Part shown: piece by piece, positions 43,425 through 52,793 of the stretch
Layout: the number at the start of each line of letters is the position of its first letter
Numbering within the stretch: position 1 is the first letter of the stretch
Assembly (NCBI GenBank): GCA_036507005.1
Contig: DASXQT010000055.1
Location: 1 to 64,000 of the forward strand
Source of the DNA: WS-2 sp036507005
GTDB taxonomy: Bacteria; Eisenbacteria; RBG-16-71-46
Direction of reading: 5' to 3'
Length of the DNA stretch: 64,000 nucleotides
The notes under the pieces: generated by a model
What the model saw: the letters and a program-made list of their open reading frames with translations, nothing else
Databases searched by the model: none
What the model was told of the DNA's origin: nothing
Made by a program: the position numbers and the translations under genes

Positions 43425-44183
43425 ATGAAGCCGCGCACGATCGTGGCGACGGTGCTCGTGCTCGCGGGCGCCGGCCTGTGCGTCCGGCTCGGCTTCTGGC
43501 AGATCTCGCGCTGGCACGAGAAGCAGGCGCTCAACGCGGCGCTGCGCGCGGCGCTCGCCGGGCAGGCCATCGCGGTGGCGGCACCGCTCCCGGCGTCCTC
43601 GGTCGTGGCGAACCGGCGGATCGAGGTCGCGGGCGTCTTCGACGAGTCGCGCCAGGTGCTCCTGAGCGGGCGCGTGCAGGCGCGGCTTCCGGGCGTCGAG
43701 GTGGTCACGCCGCTGGTGCTGCCCGGGGACTCGGTCGCGGTGCTGGTGGATCGCGGCTGGCTCTACGCCCCCGACGCGGCCCGCGCCCGCCCCCAGGACT
43801 TCCCCGAGCGCGGCCCGCTCGTGGTGCGGGGCATCGCGCGCACCATCGCGCTCCACCCGCCGCGGCTCCCGTGGCTCGCGCTCGAGCGCGACAGCGCGCG
43901 CACCCTGTGGTCCGCGCACGCGCTGGACCCGGATTCCCTGGCCCCGCGCTTCCCGTACGCGCTCGCCCCCTGGCTGCTGATCGAGCTGCCGGGCCCCCGC
44001 GTCCCCGAGAAGCCGCTGCGCAGCGCGCCGCACCCGTACGACGAGTTCACCCACGTGAGCTACGCCATCCAGTGGTTCCTGTTCGCCGCCATCCTGCTCG
44101 GCGGCTCGGCGGCGCTCGCCTGGTCGAAACACCGCGCTCGTCCGCCGCGCCCCGAGCTGGCCCCGCTCGACCCGCTACCCTGA
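43425..44183 (+). CDS. SURF1 family protein (cytochrome oxidase biogenesis)
   Basis: 252 residues with two transmembrane helices, one at residues 5-22 and one near the C-terminus. SURF1 marks: RLGFWQISRWHEKQALN, ANRRIEVAGVF, VLVDRGWLYAP and HVSYAIQWFLFAAIL. SURF1 helps insert haem a into cytochrome c oxidase subunit I. Its presence implies an aa3-type oxidase elsewhere and hence aerobic respiration. Next to the CDGSH gene. Confidence 0.92.
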   Translation: MKPRTIVATVLVLAGAGLCVRLGFWQISRWHEKQALNAALRAALAGQAIAVAAPLPASSVVANRRIEVAGVFDESRQVLLSGRVQARLPGVEVVTPLVLPGDSVAVLVDRGWLYAPDAARARPQDFPERGPLVVRGIARTIALHPPRLPWLALERDSARTLWSAHALDPDSLAPRFPYALAPWLLIELPGPRVPEKPLRSAPHPYDEFTHVSYAIQWFLFAAILLGGSAALAWSKHRARPPRPELAPLDPLP

Positions 44184-44229
44184 TGCCCGTCGCCGCCCGT
44201 CCCCTCGCGCCGAACCCGGAGGCTCTCCG

Positions 44230-46005
44230 ATGCGCTTCCCACGAAGCCTGGTCCCCGTCCTTTCCGCGCTGCTGATCGTGTCGCTCGCATCCGCCGCAAG
44301 CTCCGCTCCCGATCCCGCCCTGGCCAGGCTGTGCGACGAGTACTGGCAGGGCTCGCTCCGCGCCCATCCCACGCTCGGGACCTCGATCGGGGACCGGCGC
44401 TACGACGACCGGCTCGACGACATCACGCCGGCGGGGATCGAGCTCGACCGCAGGCGGCTCGAGGACGTGCTCGCGCGCGCCCGCGCGTTCGACCCGGCCC
44501 GGCTCGACCCCGGCGACCGCCTCACCCGCGGCGCCCTGGTCGAGGTCGTGGAGGGCCACCTCGCCAACCTCTCCTGCCACTTCGAGGACTGGGTGGTGGA
44601 CCCCCTGGGCGGCCCGCAGGTGGAGCTGTGGAGCCTGCCCGACTACACCACGATCGAGTCCGAGGCGGACGCGCGGAAGTTCGTGGCGCGCTGCCGCGCG
44701 ATGGGGAGGTACATCGACGACCACGTCGCCAACCTGAGGAGCGGGCTCGCGCGCGGCCGCGTCGCGGAGCGCAGCGGGGTCGAGAAGGTGGCCGGGCAGC
44801 TCGACGCCCTGCTCGCGGCGAAGGTGCCGGACTGGTCGCTCATGGGCCCGGCGAAGGCCGCGCGCAAGGGCTGGACCGCCGCCCAGCGCGACCGCTTCGC
44901 CGCCGATCTCGGGGCGGCGCTCGCCGACTCCGTGCGCCCGGCGCTCGCGCGCTACCGCGACGCGATCGCCCGGGAGATCCTGCCCGCCGCGCGGGCGCCC
45001 GAGAAGGCCGGGCTCGTGAACCTGCCGGACGGGCTCGAGTGCTACCGCAAGCGCATCCGCGAGGAGACCTCGCTCGATCTCTCGCCCGAGGAGCTGCACG
45101 CGATCGGGCTCGAGCAGGTGCGCCGCTTCCGCGAGGAGCTGAGCGCGCTGGGGCGGAAGGTAATGAACACGGGCGACATCGCCGAGATCCAGCGCCGCCT
45201 GCGGGACGACCCGGCGATGCACTTCGCCACCGCCGCCGAGGTCGAGACCATGGCGCGCGAGACGCTGGCGCGCGCCAAGGCCGCGATCCCGCGCTGGTTC
45301 GGCATCCTGCCCAAGGCGGGCTGCGAGGTGAGGGTGATGGGGATGCACGAGGCCCCGCAGTCCACCATCGCCTACTACCGCAACCCGGCGATCGACGGCT
45401 CGCGGCCCGGCTACTACATGATCAACACCTACAAGCCCGAGACCCGCCCGCGCTACGAGGCCCAGGCCCTGGCATTCCACGAGTCCATCCCCGGGCACCA
45501 CCTGCAGATCGCGATCGCGATGGAGCTGAAAGGCCTGCCCGAGTTCCGCAAGCACGAGGGCGTGACCGCGTTCGTCGAGGGCTGGGCGCTCTACACCGAG
45601 CGGCTCGCGGACGAGATGGGGCTCTACTCCGGCGACCTCGACCGCATCGGCATGCTCTCCTACGACGCCTGGCGCTCCTGCCGCCTGGTGGTGGACACCG
45701 GGATCCACGCCATGGGCTGGTCGCGGCAGCAGGCGATCGACTACATGCTCGCCAACACGGTGCTGGCCGAGAACAACATCGTGAACGAGGTGGACCGCTA
45801 CATCACGTGGCCCGGCCAGGCGCTGGCGTACAAGTGCGGGCAGATCGAGATCCTGAAGCTGCGCGAGGAGGCGAAGAAGCGCCTCGGCGACCGCTTCGAC
45901 ATCAAGGCGTTCCACGACGTCGTGCTCCGGAACGGCGCCCTGGCGCTGCCGGTCCTGCGCGAGCAGGTCGAGGCCTGGATCGCGGAGCGGGAGAAGCGGG
46001 GGTAA
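44230..46005 (+). CDS. secreted DUF885 family peptidase-like protein
   Basis: 591 residues with an N-terminal signal peptide (LVPVLSALLIVSLASAASSA). The DUF885 domain covers nearly the whole chain and includes HESIPGHHLQIAIAMEL (about residue 418), FVEGWALYTERLADEMG and the C-terminal ARxFYDAWR-like SYDAWRSCRLVVDTGIHAMGW. The H-E-x-x-P-G-H-H motif resembles the zinc site of M2/M3-type gluzincins, and members are annotated as metallopeptidases, though few are characterised. Located 46 bases after SURF1. Confidence 0.9.
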   Translation: MRFPRSLVPVLSALLIVSLASAASSAPDPALARLCDEYWQGSLRAHPTLGTSIGDRRYDDRLDDITPAGIELDRRRLEDVLARARAFDPARLDPGDRLTRGALVEVVEGHLANLSCHFEDWVVDPLGGPQVELWSLPDYTTIESEADARKFVARCRAMGRYIDDHVANLRSGLARGRVAERSGVEKVAGQLDALLAAKVPDWSLMGPAKAARKGWTAAQRDRFAADLGAALADSVRPALARYRDAIAREILPAARAPEKAGLVNLPDGLECYRKRIREETSLDLSPEELHAIGLEQVRRFREELSALGRKVMNTGDIAEIQRRLRDDPAMHFATAAEVETMARETLARAKAAIPRWFGILPKAGCEVRVMGMHEAPQSTIAYYRNPAIDGSRPGYYMINTYKPETRPRYEAQALAFHESIPGHHLQIAIAMELKGLPEFRKHEGVTAFVEGWALYTERLADEMGLYSGDLDRIGMLSYDAWRSCRLVVDTGIHAMGWSRQQAIDYMLANTVLAENNIVNEVDRYITWPGQALAYKCGQIEILKLREEAKKRLGDRFDIKAFHDVVLRNGALALPVLREQVEAWIAEREKRG

Positions 46006-46047
46006 CGCCCGGCCTCGGCGCCCCGAGTCGCGCGCGCCCGCGGCCGA

Positions 46048-47259
46048 TCACGCCGCCGCGACGATCTCGAGTGCGACATCCACCAGCGCTGCGGACTCTT
46101 CCCACGGCGGCAGCGGACTGGGTTCGGTCCATCCAGGGCTCCGGATCACGGGGTCGTCGTCGCGCGCGCGCTGGCGCGCGATCCCGGCGAGCCTGAGGCA
46201 CGCGGCCGCCACCCACGGCAGGATCGCGGAAGCCTCGAGCTGACCTCCGCCACTGCGGTAGGTGTCGACCAGTGCCGCGCATTCCTCCGCGATGGGGCGA
46301 GGCGCGGCCGCGCGCAGCCCCGCCAGCCACTCGTGCGCCAGCAGGTTGGCGAGATCGAGCCCGGCCGGTGCCAGAGCGGCTTCATCCCAGTCCACCCACC
46401 GCTCGGCGCCGAGGTCCGCAGCCTCCGGATCGACCACGATCTGCTCCCCGTAGAGATCACGATGGGCGGGCGCGAGTCGCCCGCCGCTCACCCTCTCCAG
46501 CAGGCGCGCCAACTCCTCGGGATCCATCGGCAGCGGCACCCCGGTGGGATGCCACACTTCGAGCAGCCGGTCGATCTCCCGGGAGATCGACCACGCGCGA
46601 GCGGGCCAGAGCCACCCCACCTCGAGCGTGCGCTCGAGCCCGGCGAGCGCGAGTGCCACGGCGGCCAGCGCGCGATCCCGCACGGCGCGATCCCGCACCC
46701 GGGCGAGCGGCAGGCCGGGCCACGCCTCGAGCGCGATCCATCCTGCTTCGGGCCGCGCGAAGCCGATCGCCGGGACCCGAGGCAGCGGGCGCGGGCCAGC
46801 GTCCGTCCGGACAACTTCGATCCTGGCCGGCCCGGCCGCCGGCGCGCTCGCGCCGGGGCGCTGAAGCGCGCGCGCCAGCTCGCGATGGAGCGTGGCCAGA
46901 CGGGCGGCCCGCTCCGGACGACAGCACTTGAGCACCCAGCCCCACTCGACCACGGTCCCGTCGGCGCCCGGCCGCGTGCCGCCGAGCAGCACGGCGACAC
47001 GGCGGCCAGGGCGCCACTTGAGGCGGTGCGCCTCGTACGGGACCGGCACTTCCTGCCGCTCGTCGCGCCTCTGGGCGCGACCCATCGATGTGGGCAAGCA
47101 CCGGCGTCGCGTCTCGCGCGCGCGACGGATGAGGGCGAGCCGCAGCTCGCGATCGAGGAGCCGGCGCAGCGCAGGGGGCGCCCGCCCGCCGCCGGCCTCG
47201 AGCAGCAGGCTCCCCAGGCGCTCGAGGTCCGGAGCGGCCGGCGCCCGTTCCGTGCTCAC
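46048..47259 (-). CDS. APH-like phosphotransferase linked to ABC exporter operon
   Basis: 403 residues from a GTG at 47259, overlapping the ABC exporter stop (GTGA). The kinase-like C-terminal half has the catalytic loop APAHRDLYGEQIVVD (about residue 270) and the metal-binding WVDWDEAALAPAGLDLANLLAHEW, as in APH/choline-kinase folds. The N-terminal part has VEWGWVLKCCRPE, which may carry the ATP-binding Lys. Its substrate may be a sugar or lipid-linked intermediate of this operon rather than an antibiotic (inference). Last gene of an eight-gene operon. Confidence 0.8.
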   Translation of the reverse strand: MSTERAPAAPDLERLGSLLLEAGGGRAPPALRRLLDRELRLALIRRARETRRRCLPTSMGRAQRRDERQEVPVPYEAHRLKWRPGRRVAVLLGGTRPGADGTVVEWGWVLKCCRPERAARLATLHRELARALQRPGASAPAAGPARIEVVRTDAGPRPLPRVPAIGFARPEAGWIALEAWPGLPLARVRDRAVRDRALAAVALALAGLERTLEVGWLWPARAWSISREIDRLLEVWHPTGVPLPMDPEELARLLERVSGGRLAPAHRDLYGEQIVVDPEAADLGAERWVDWDEAALAPAGLDLANLLAHEWLAGLRAAAPRPIAEECAALVDTYRSGGGQLEASAILPWVAAACLRLAGIARQRARDDDPVIRSPGWTEPSPLPPWEESAALVDVALEIVAAA

Positions 47260-49097
47260 CGGCCGACGCCGGCCGGCAGGTCCGCGGCCGCCGCCACGCC
47301 GTCGCCGGCCGCGGCCACGAACGCCCGCGATTCCCACAACCGGCGGTAGACCGGCGCGCTCGCCAGCATCTCCTCGTGCCGCCCGTTCCCGACCAGGTGG
47401 CCGCGATCGAGCACCAGGATGCGGTCGGCAGCGCATACCGTCTCGAGCTGGTGTGCGATCACGAAGCTCGTACGGTCGCGGGTGAGGCGATCGAGCGCGC
47501 GCTTGAGCTCGCGCCCGGTCGCGGGATCGAGCCCGGTCGCGGGTTCGTCGAGCAGCAGGAGCCGCCCGTCCCGCAGCATCGCGCGCGCGATGGCGAGGCG
47601 CTGGCGCTGGCCCCCCGAGAGCGTCGCGCCGCGCTCCCCCAGGGGCGTGTCGAGCCCTTCCGGCAACGCGCGAACGAATTCCTGCGCCTGGGCGTCGGCC
47701 AGGGCGGCCCACAGCTCGGCGTCGCTGGCGCCGGGTCGCCCGTAGAGCAGGTTCTCGCGGATCGTGGTGCCGAACAGGGCGGCCTCCTGGAGCACCACCG
47801 AGAGCTGCGCGCGCAGCCCGTCGAGCTCCAGCTCGCGCAGGTCGTGCCCGTCGATGCGCACCGTGCCCGAGCGCGGATCGAAGAACCGGCCGAGGAGTGC
47901 GAACAACGTGGTCTTGCCGGCGCCGGTTTCTCCCACGACCGCGACGCGCTCGCCCGGCTCGACGGTGAAGCTCACGTCCGCGAGCGCGGGTCGCCCGCGT
48001 CCGTAGTCGAACGACACGTGCTCGAACGACACGGCGCCGCTGAGAAGCGGCGCGCGGCGGGCGCCCGGGCGCGTGACGACGTCGGGCCGGGTCTCGAGGA
48101 GCTGGACCACGCGCCTCGCGCAGGTGCTGGCCTTGGCGTAGCGCTGCGCCGACTGGGCCAGGTCGCGCAGCGGGCGCTGGAGGCCCCTCAGGTACGAGAC
48201 GAACACGATCAGGTCGCCGGTACTGAGCGATCCGGCGCGCACGCGCGCCACTCCGAGGTAGAGCACGAGTCCGGTGCCCGCCGCCGCCACCAGCTCGACC
48301 GCGCGCTGCAGCAGCGCCTCCGCCCGGCTCGAGCGCAGGCCGGCGGCGAGGAACGCCGCGCCCTCGCGCTCGAGACGCGCGGCCTCGCGCTCCTCGGCTC
48401 CGAAAGCCTGGACCACCGGGATCAGCTGCAGGCTCTCGCCGGCCACCGCGGCGATCCGCCCCTCGCGCCGCCGCTGCGCGCGCGTGGCCTCGCGGATGAT
48501 GCGCACGTGGCGGCGCACGGCGAATGCGAGCAGCGGCACGAACAGGAGCGAGGCGGCCGTGAGCAGCGGATCCATCCACGCCATCACGGCGACCATGCCG
48601 AGTAGGAACATGACCCGGCCCAGGGTCGAGCTCGCCTGCGTGACGAGAAAGTCGTTGAGCACGTTGAGGTCGCCGATCAGGTGGACCAGCAGCTCTCCGG
48701 AGTGGCGCGCCCGGTGGAAGGCGAGCGAAAGCCGCTCGAGATGGCGGAAGAGCCGCAGCCGAAGCTCGAGGATCGACTGCTGCGCCACACGGGAGAGCAG
48801 CAGGGTCTGCGCGAACGAGCACAGCCCGCCGGCCGCGGTGACGGCGAGGAGCGCGAAGGCCACGGCGGCGACCGCCACCGGCTCCCTCACGTGGGCGAGG
48901 AACGCGAACGGCCCGAGCCTCGGTGCCGCGTCCCGGTGCGGCACGAGGAAGAGATCGAGCGCCAGCTTGAGGGGCCACGGCTTGAACAGCTCGGCGAGGC
49001 CGGCTCCGAGCATCGCCAGGGTGGCGAGGGAAAGCGGTACCCGGTGGCGCGCGATCACCGGGGCGAGCAGCGCGCGCAGGGGGCCGGACCGCCTCAC
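47256..49097 (-). CDS. ABC exporter (fused permease and ATPase, MsbA-like)
   Basis: 613 residues. The N-terminal six-helix exporter domain covers about residues 1-320. The ATPase domain has Walker A GETGAGKTT, Q-loop VVLQEAALFGTTIRENLLYG, signature LSGGQRQRLAIARA, Walker B LLLLDEPATGLD and the switch IAHQLETV. It forms a homodimer moving lipids, glycolipids or peptides outward. Set between glycosyltransferases and a kinase, it is probably a flippase for a glycolipid or oligosaccharide. Confidence 0.93.
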   Translation of the reverse strand: MRRSGPLRALLAPVIARHRVPLSLATLAMLGAGLAELFKPWPLKLALDLFLVPHRDAAPRLGPFAFLAHVREPVAVAAVAFALLAVTAAGGLCSFAQTLLLSRVAQQSILELRLRLFRHLERLSLAFHRARHSGELLVHLIGDLNVLNDFLVTQASSTLGRVMFLLGMVAVMAWMDPLLTAASLLFVPLLAFAVRRHVRIIREATRAQRRREGRIAAVAGESLQLIPVVQAFGAEEREAARLEREGAAFLAAGLRSSRAEALLQRAVELVAAAGTGLVLYLGVARVRAGSLSTGDLIVFVSYLRGLQRPLRDLAQSAQRYAKASTCARRVVQLLETRPDVVTRPGARRAPLLSGAVSFEHVSFDYGRGRPALADVSFTVEPGERVAVVGETGAGKTTLFALLGRFFDPRSGTVRIDGHDLRELELDGLRAQLSVVLQEAALFGTTIRENLLYGRPGASDAELWAALADAQAQEFVRALPEGLDTPLGERGATLSGGQRQRLAIARAMLRDGRLLLLDEPATGLDPATGRELKRALDRLTRDRTSFVIAHQLETVCAADRILVLDRGHLVGNGRHEEMLASAPVYRRLWESRAFVAAAGDGVAAAADLPAGVGR

Positions 49098-50356
49098 GGC
49101 GCGCTCCTCTCGCCGGGCCCGGTCCGGGAGCCGCCTGTCGCGCCCCCCGGGGTGTGGGCGACGGCCGTCGCGGCGCTGCGCCGCTGCCGTGCGGCTTCGA
49201 GGCCCTCGATCAGCCTCCGCGCCACGTGGCTCCAGTCGAACTCGGCCCGCGCGCGCGCCGCAGCCGCCTCGCCCAGGCGGCGCCGCAGGGCGGGGTCACA
49301 CGCCAGCATGACCATCGCCTCGGCCAGCTCGGCCGGCGCGCCGGGGGCCACGAGCCAGGCATCCACGCCGTGGCGGAAGCGCCGTGCGACCTGGCCGGCG
49401 TGGGGGGCGATGATCGCGCAGCCGGCGGCGGCGTACTCGCAGAGCTTGAGGGGGGAGAAGTAGTAGTCGATCCCGGCCGGCGCGGCCGCGATGGCCACGT
49501 CGAGGCTGCGCAGGAACGCGGGCACCCGGGCGTGCGGCCAGGCTCCCAGGAAGCGCACGCGCGACCCGAGTCCGAGCGCCCATGCCCGGCCGACGAGCGG
49601 GGCGAGGAGCGGGCCTTCCCCGAGCAGATCGAACGTGATGGACGGCTCGTGCGCCGCCGCGCGCGCCGCGGCCTCGAGGATCACGTCGCAGCCGTGCCAG
49701 GGTTTGAAGCTCCCCGCGAAGCCGAATCGCACCGGGGTCGCCGGCCGCGCCGCCGCCGACTCCACCGCGGGGTCTGCCGCGGAGTCGTACTCCCGCCGGG
49801 CGAAGGCCTCGACGTCCACGCCGTTGGGGAGCACGAGCACCCGCTCGGGTCGCGCCCCCCGCGCGACGACGTAGGGAACGAGCTCCTCCGAAACGCAGAT
49901 CACGAGATCGGCCGCGGCGAGCAGGCGAGCCTGGGCCCGAGACGCCTCCTCGCTAGGGGGTTGGCCGCGGAAGCGCGCGGCTTCGTCGTCGAGGGGCGCG
50001 TTGACCTCGACCGCGAGCGGGACATCGAACCGTCGTGCGAGCCGGGCGCCGAGGTCGCTCGCGCGGGAGAGCCGCTCGAGGACCGCGTCGGGTCGCTCCG
50101 CTTCGCCGGCCGCGATCGCCGCCGCCTCGACGCCGGCCGCGACCACCCCGGCGTCGCGCCGTTCGCCGGCCACGGGCCAGATCGACAGGCGCGGCCCCCG
50201 CGGCGGGATGCCCGCGGCCCCGCGCGCCGGGGCGACGCCCGCGACCTCGACCCCCGCCCGCGCCAGGGCGCTCCACAGCTCGAGCAGGTGGACCGCGGCT
50301 CCCTTCGTCCCGTCCAGCGGGACGCCGGGATCGGTGCTCAGCGCGAGCACCCTCAT
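49094..50356 (-). CDS. GT4-type glycosyltransferase
   Basis: 420 residues from the ATG at 50356, overlapping the upstream stop by 4 bases. GT-B fold: N-terminal DGTKGAAVHLLELWSALARAG, then LPNGVDVEAF, FGFAGSFKPWHGCDVILEAA, and the nucleotide-sugar site EY-type SPLKLCEYAAAGCAIIAP. It ends in a disordered-looking Ala/Thr/Gly-rich tail. Donor and acceptor unknown. Third glycosyltransferase of the operon. Confidence 0.9.
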   Translation of the reverse strand: MRVLALSTDPGVPLDGTKGAAVHLLELWSALARAGVEVAGVAPARGAAGIPPRGPRLSIWPVAGERRDAGVVAAGVEAAAIAAGEAERPDAVLERLSRASDLGARLARRFDVPLAVEVNAPLDDEAARFRGQPPSEEASRAQARLLAAADLVICVSEELVPYVVARGARPERVLVLPNGVDVEAFARREYDSAADPAVESAAARPATPVRFGFAGSFKPWHGCDVILEAAARAAAHEPSITFDLLGEGPLLAPLVGRAWALGLGSRVRFLGAWPHARVPAFLRSLDVAIAAAPAGIDYYFSPLKLCEYAAAGCAIIAPHAGQVARRFRHGVDAWLVAPGAPAELAEAMVMLACDPALRRRLGEAAAARARAEFDWSHVARRLIEGLEAARQRRSAATAVAHTPGGATGGSRTGPGERSAP

Positions 50357-51570
50357 GCCGCGCCCCGGAACCACGAGGCGAGCCGGCCCACGTTCCGCCG
50401 CAGGTCGAACAGCGCCTCGGCCCGCGCGCGCCCGGCCGCGCCCAGAACCGCCCGGCGCTCGGGGTCGGCCAGCAGGCCGGCGACGATCTCGGCCAGCGCT
50501 TCGCTGTCGCCGGGCTGGACCAGGAGGCCACCCTCGCCGTCGCCGAGGATCTCGGGGATTCCGGTGACCGCGGTCGAGACGCAGGGCAGCCCGACCGCCA
50601 TGGCCTCGAGCAGCACGGTAGGCAGGCCGTCCCGGTTTCCGTCCGCCGCGATCCGGCACGGCAGGCAGAGAACCGAGGCCCGCGCCATCCAGGCGCGCAC
50701 CCGCTCCTGCGGCTCCGGCCCCGCCCACGTCACGCGCCCGGCGATGGCGAGCGCGCGCGCGAGGTCCTCGAGACGCGCCGCCTCGGGTCCGGCGCCGACG
50801 ATGACCAGCCGTGCATGGGGATGGCGCGCCAGCACCCGCGGCCACGCCCGCAGCAGATCGTCGAAGCCCTTCTTCTCCACCAGCCGCCCGACCGCGAGCA
50901 CGATCCCGCCGTGGTCCTCGCGCTCGGCGGGGGAGAAGAGCTGGAGATCGACGCCGTTGTAGAGCCTGCGGATGGTGCAGTGGCCGTTGGTGTCGCCGAG
51001 CAGCCGCTCCAGGTAGGCGCGGTTGTAGTCGCTCACCGTCACCACGAACTCGGCGGCGCGCATCTTGTCACGCAGCACGTCCCAGTCGGTCCCGGACTGG
51101 TAGATGTCCTTGGCGTGGGCGGTGAAGCTGAACGGCAGGCCGGCGAGGCGCGAGGCCAGCATCGCCACCCGCGCCGGGGCGCTCGCGAAGTGGGCGTGCA
51201 GGCGATCCAGCGGATGCGCCCGCAGGTCCTGAACGAGACATGAGGCCTGGAGGAACCGCTTCCACGCCTGGTGGGTGCGGCGGGTGGCGACGTAGGCGAG
51301 CACCGGGAGGACGACGGCCGGGCGCCGCGCGAGCAGCTTCGCCGCCGCCCACGCGCCGCGGGTGAGCCAGTGGAGCGGGCGCTCGGGAAGGTAGACGACG
51401 CGCGCCCCGAGACGGGCGACCGCGGGATGCACGGGGCCTAAAATCGGAGCCTTGAGGGAGTAGACGGTCACCGGCACGCCCAGACGCTCGAGCTCGAGCA
51501 GCTCGTTCAGGATGAAGGTCTCCGAGAAGCGGGGGAAGACCTTGATGACGTATCCGACTCTCGGGTTCAC
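50353..51570 (-). CDS. GT4-type glycosyltransferase
   Basis: 405 residues. N-terminal VGYVIKVFPRFSETFILNELLELERLG is the pattern of exopolysaccharide GT4 enzymes. The acceptor-side HAHFASAPARVAMLASRLAGLPFSFTAHAKDIY and donor-side LYNGVDLQLFSP, AVGRLVEKKGFDDLL and EAMAVGLPCVST follow. It closely resembles colanic-acid-type glycosyltransferases. Overlaps both neighbours by 4 bases. Confidence 0.93.
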   Translation of the reverse strand: MNPRVGYVIKVFPRFSETFILNELLELERLGVPVTVYSLKAPILGPVHPAVARLGARVVYLPERPLHWLTRGAWAAAKLLARRPAVVLPVLAYVATRRTHQAWKRFLQASCLVQDLRAHPLDRLHAHFASAPARVAMLASRLAGLPFSFTAHAKDIYQSGTDWDVLRDKMRAAEFVVTVSDYNRAYLERLLGDTNGHCTIRRLYNGVDLQLFSPAEREDHGGIVLAVGRLVEKKGFDDLLRAWPRVLARHPHARLVIVGAGPEAARLEDLARALAIAGRVTWAGPEPQERVRAWMARASVLCLPCRIAADGNRDGLPTVLLEAMAVGLPCVSTAVTGIPEILGDGEGGLLVQPGDSEALAEIVAGLLADPERRAVLGAAGRARAEALFDLRRNVGRLASWFRGAA

Positions 51571-52793
51571 GCCACGCCCGCTCCGTGCGGGGAGCCCAGC
51601 CTCTGCTCGATCAGCGCGCGCAATTCCTCGCTCACGCAGCGCACGCCGTCCATGCCGAACGGGAGGGGCGTGCGTCGCAGCCCCTTCGCGATCGCGGCCT
51701 CGACCTCCGCGCGCAGGCGCTCCCCGGTCGCCTCATCCGGTGGGACGACGCGGCACAGTCCGAGCGCCTGCAGCGCAGAGGCGCGCATCCACTGCTCGAG
51801 GCGCGGATGCACGCGGGGCACCACGACCGCCGGCACGCCGGAGCGGAGGATCTCGCTCATCGTGTTGTAGCCCGCCATGGAGACCACCACGTCGGCGGCG
51901 GCCAGCAGGGCGGGGAACTCGGGGTCGAAGTCGATCACCGTGACCCGGGGTCGCGCCCGGGCGCGGGCGCGGAGCGAGGCGGCGCGATCCGCGTTCATCA
52001 GCGGGCCCGTCAGGATCAGAAGCTGCCCCGGTGGCGCGGGGTCGCGCTCGTGGGCGTCGAGGAAGGCCTGGAGCATCGGCTCGCCGTCGTCGCCGCCGCC
52101 CACGGTGAGCAGGATGAGGGGCTCCGCGCCGACGCCCAGGCGGCGGCGCGCCTCCGCGCGGGACATCTCGCCTCCGGGGCGCACGATGTAGTCCGTGAAT
52201 CGCACACGCCCCAGCAGCCGCCGCGAGAAGCCGTACGCCTGGGGGGATGGCCCCACGCCGCGCGGGCCGTAGATCAGCACGCGGTCGTAGATGCGCTCGA
52301 TCCACTCGAGCAGCCCCTCGCGCTTCCACCGCCGGCGGATGCGGCCGGGCTCGTCGATCACGTCGCGCAACCCCAGCACCAGCGCCGCCCGGGGCCGGAC
52401 CGCGCGCAGCTCCTCCAGCGGACCCATCAGCTCGCCGTCCATGCCGGCCGGCGCGTGGTCGACCAGCACGAGGTCGGGCCGATAGGAGCGCAGCGCCTCC
52501 GCGATCAACCGCGAGCGCATGTCGCGCAGCTCGTCGAGCGGCAGATCGAGCGAGCGCGCCATGTAGACACCGTCGCGGTTCTTCGCCGCGGCTGGAATCT
52601 TGACGAAGTCCATGCGCGGCGGCAGGGGGAACGCGTGCGCCTGATTCGATCCCGTGAGGGTGAGGAAGTGCGCTTCGGGCATGTCGCGCGCCAGGCGGTG
52701 GGCGATCGTCAGGTTGCGGCGCAGATGGCCGAGTCCCACGGTGTCGTGGCCGTAGAGCACGACGCGCGGACCCCGGGGCGGCGGGCCCGTCAT
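51567..52793 (-). CDS. predicted MurG/GT28-like glycosyltransferase (COG4671 type)
   Basis: 408 residues from the ATG at 52793, overlapping the upstream stop. It opens VVLYGHDTVGLGHLRRNLTIAHRLA, the mark of the predicted glycosyltransferase group COG4671, and has a GT-B C-terminal site with LLTVGGGDDGEPML and VSMAGYNTMSEILRSGVPAVVVPR. The last block matches the UDP-sugar site of MurG-like enzymes. Specific role unknown. Confidence 0.9.
   Translation of the reverse strand: MTGPPPRGPRVVLYGHDTVGLGHLRRNLTIAHRLARDMPEAHFLTLTGSNQAHAFPLPPRMDFVKIPAAAKNRDGVYMARSLDLPLDELRDMRSRLIAEALRSYRPDLVLVDHAPAGMDGELMGPLEELRAVRPRAALVLGLRDVIDEPGRIRRRWKREGLLEWIERIYDRVLIYGPRGVGPSPQAYGFSRRLLGRVRFTDYIVRPGGEMSRAEARRRLGVGAEPLILLTVGGGDDGEPMLQAFLDAHERDPAPPGQLLILTGPLMNADRAASLRARARARPRVTVIDFDPEFPALLAAADVVVSMAGYNTMSEILRSGVPAVVVPRVHPRLEQWMRASALQALGLCRVVPPDEATGERLRAEVEAAIAKGLRRTPLPFGMDGVRCVSEELRALIEQRLGSPHGAGVA

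Noticed and set aside
46048..48978. A 976-residue minus-strand frame extending the APH-like gene
   Set aside because: Its upstream two thirds overlap the ABC exporter in another frame and are Arg/Ala/Gly-rich shadow sequence; the GTG at 47259 with GTGA overlap is the sensible start.
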